Source of the DNA: Bacteroidota bacterium
GTDB lineage: Bacteria; Bacteroidota; Bacteroidia; Chitinophagales; Chitinophagaceae
Length of the DNA: 47,794 nucleotides
Direction: 5' to 3'
Assembly (NCBI GenBank): GCA_025363385.1
Contig: JANYEA010000020.1
Location: 1 to 47,794 of the forward strand
The notes below the pieces were generated by a model that did no database searches, was not told the origin of the DNA, and saw only the letters and a list, made by a program, of their open reading frames with translations. This document shows, in pieces, positions 47,775 to 47,794 of this stretch. The position numbers and the translations under genes are program-made. The first letter of the stretch is position 1; each line of letters opens with the position of its first letter.

Positions 47775-47794
47775 GTTGATAGTATAAAAAAATA

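Overview
The window is about 48 kb of AT-rich chromosome from a member of the Bacteroidota, most likely the Chitinophagaceae or a close relative. This rests on several things: promoters of the TAnnTTTG type, a DUF4295 gene after rpmB-rpmG, a YtxJ-type bacillithiol protein, a TonB receptor with a carboxypeptidase-regulatory-like N-terminal domain, two-domain OstA/LptD-type outer-membrane genes, and 'MKK...NAQ' signal peptides. I see no prophage, transposase, CRISPR array or tRNA. Most of the window is housekeeping or membrane-related; the accessory interest lies in a sulfur-oxidation gene cluster, a few odd proteins and intergenic repeats.

Layout. 1-1.7 kb: 3' part of dnaK with its terminator. 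1.9-4.7 kb: a eukaryote-like sphingolipid (dihydroceramide) desaturase, a thiolase and a GNAT acetyltransferase. 4.7-10.2 kb (minus strand): a sulfur operon running TauE exporter, persulfide dioxygenase-rhodanese fusion, two YeeE/YedE-type transport halves, a TsdA-like dihaem cytochrome and a DUF6588-like outer-membrane protein. 10.3-11.2 kb: a coiled-coil protein, ytxJ and a 40-residue lipoprotein. 11.3-14.3 kb: mpl, a DnaQ-like exonuclease and a dolichol-phosphate-mannose-synthase-like glycosyltransferase. 14.3-16.8 kb: an ABC exporter pair. 17-23.3 kb: a DMT transporter, a TonB-dependent receptor and an S9 peptidase. 23.4-27.8 kb: trmN6 and sdhCAB. 28-32 kb: a FtsX/MacB-like permease, tsaD and an unusual YbiT-type ABC-F protein. 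32.2-33.9 kb: rpmB, rpmG, DUF4295 and ftsY. 34-38.4 kb: a small outer-membrane-type protein, a polyprenyl diphosphate synthase, an amino-acid permease and an Smr-domain protein. 38.4-40 kb: RNase P RNA followed by prfB with a programmed +1 frameshift. 40-47.6 kb: an envelope cluster (nhaA, OstA-like, MlaD-like, amidase) divergent from lptD. The window ends in a 23-copy 7-bp tandem array.

How it fits together. The sulfur operon has the parts for moving a reduced sulfur compound in, oxidising persulfide to sulfite, exporting sulfite and oxidising thiosulfate in the periplasm. The nearby ytxJ suggests bacillithiol as the thiol carrier; that is inference. The most unusual items are: (1) the DEGS-like desaturase; (2) the ABC-F protein whose second ATP site has lost both P-loop and catalytic Glu; (3) heptad-register repeats found next to at least five genes; (4) an intact AGGAGG-dependent prfB frameshift site in a phylum that makes little use of Shine-Dalgarno initiation; (5) a promoter that appears to place transcription starts on the start codon itself. 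All names come from reading motifs by eye; no database search was run.
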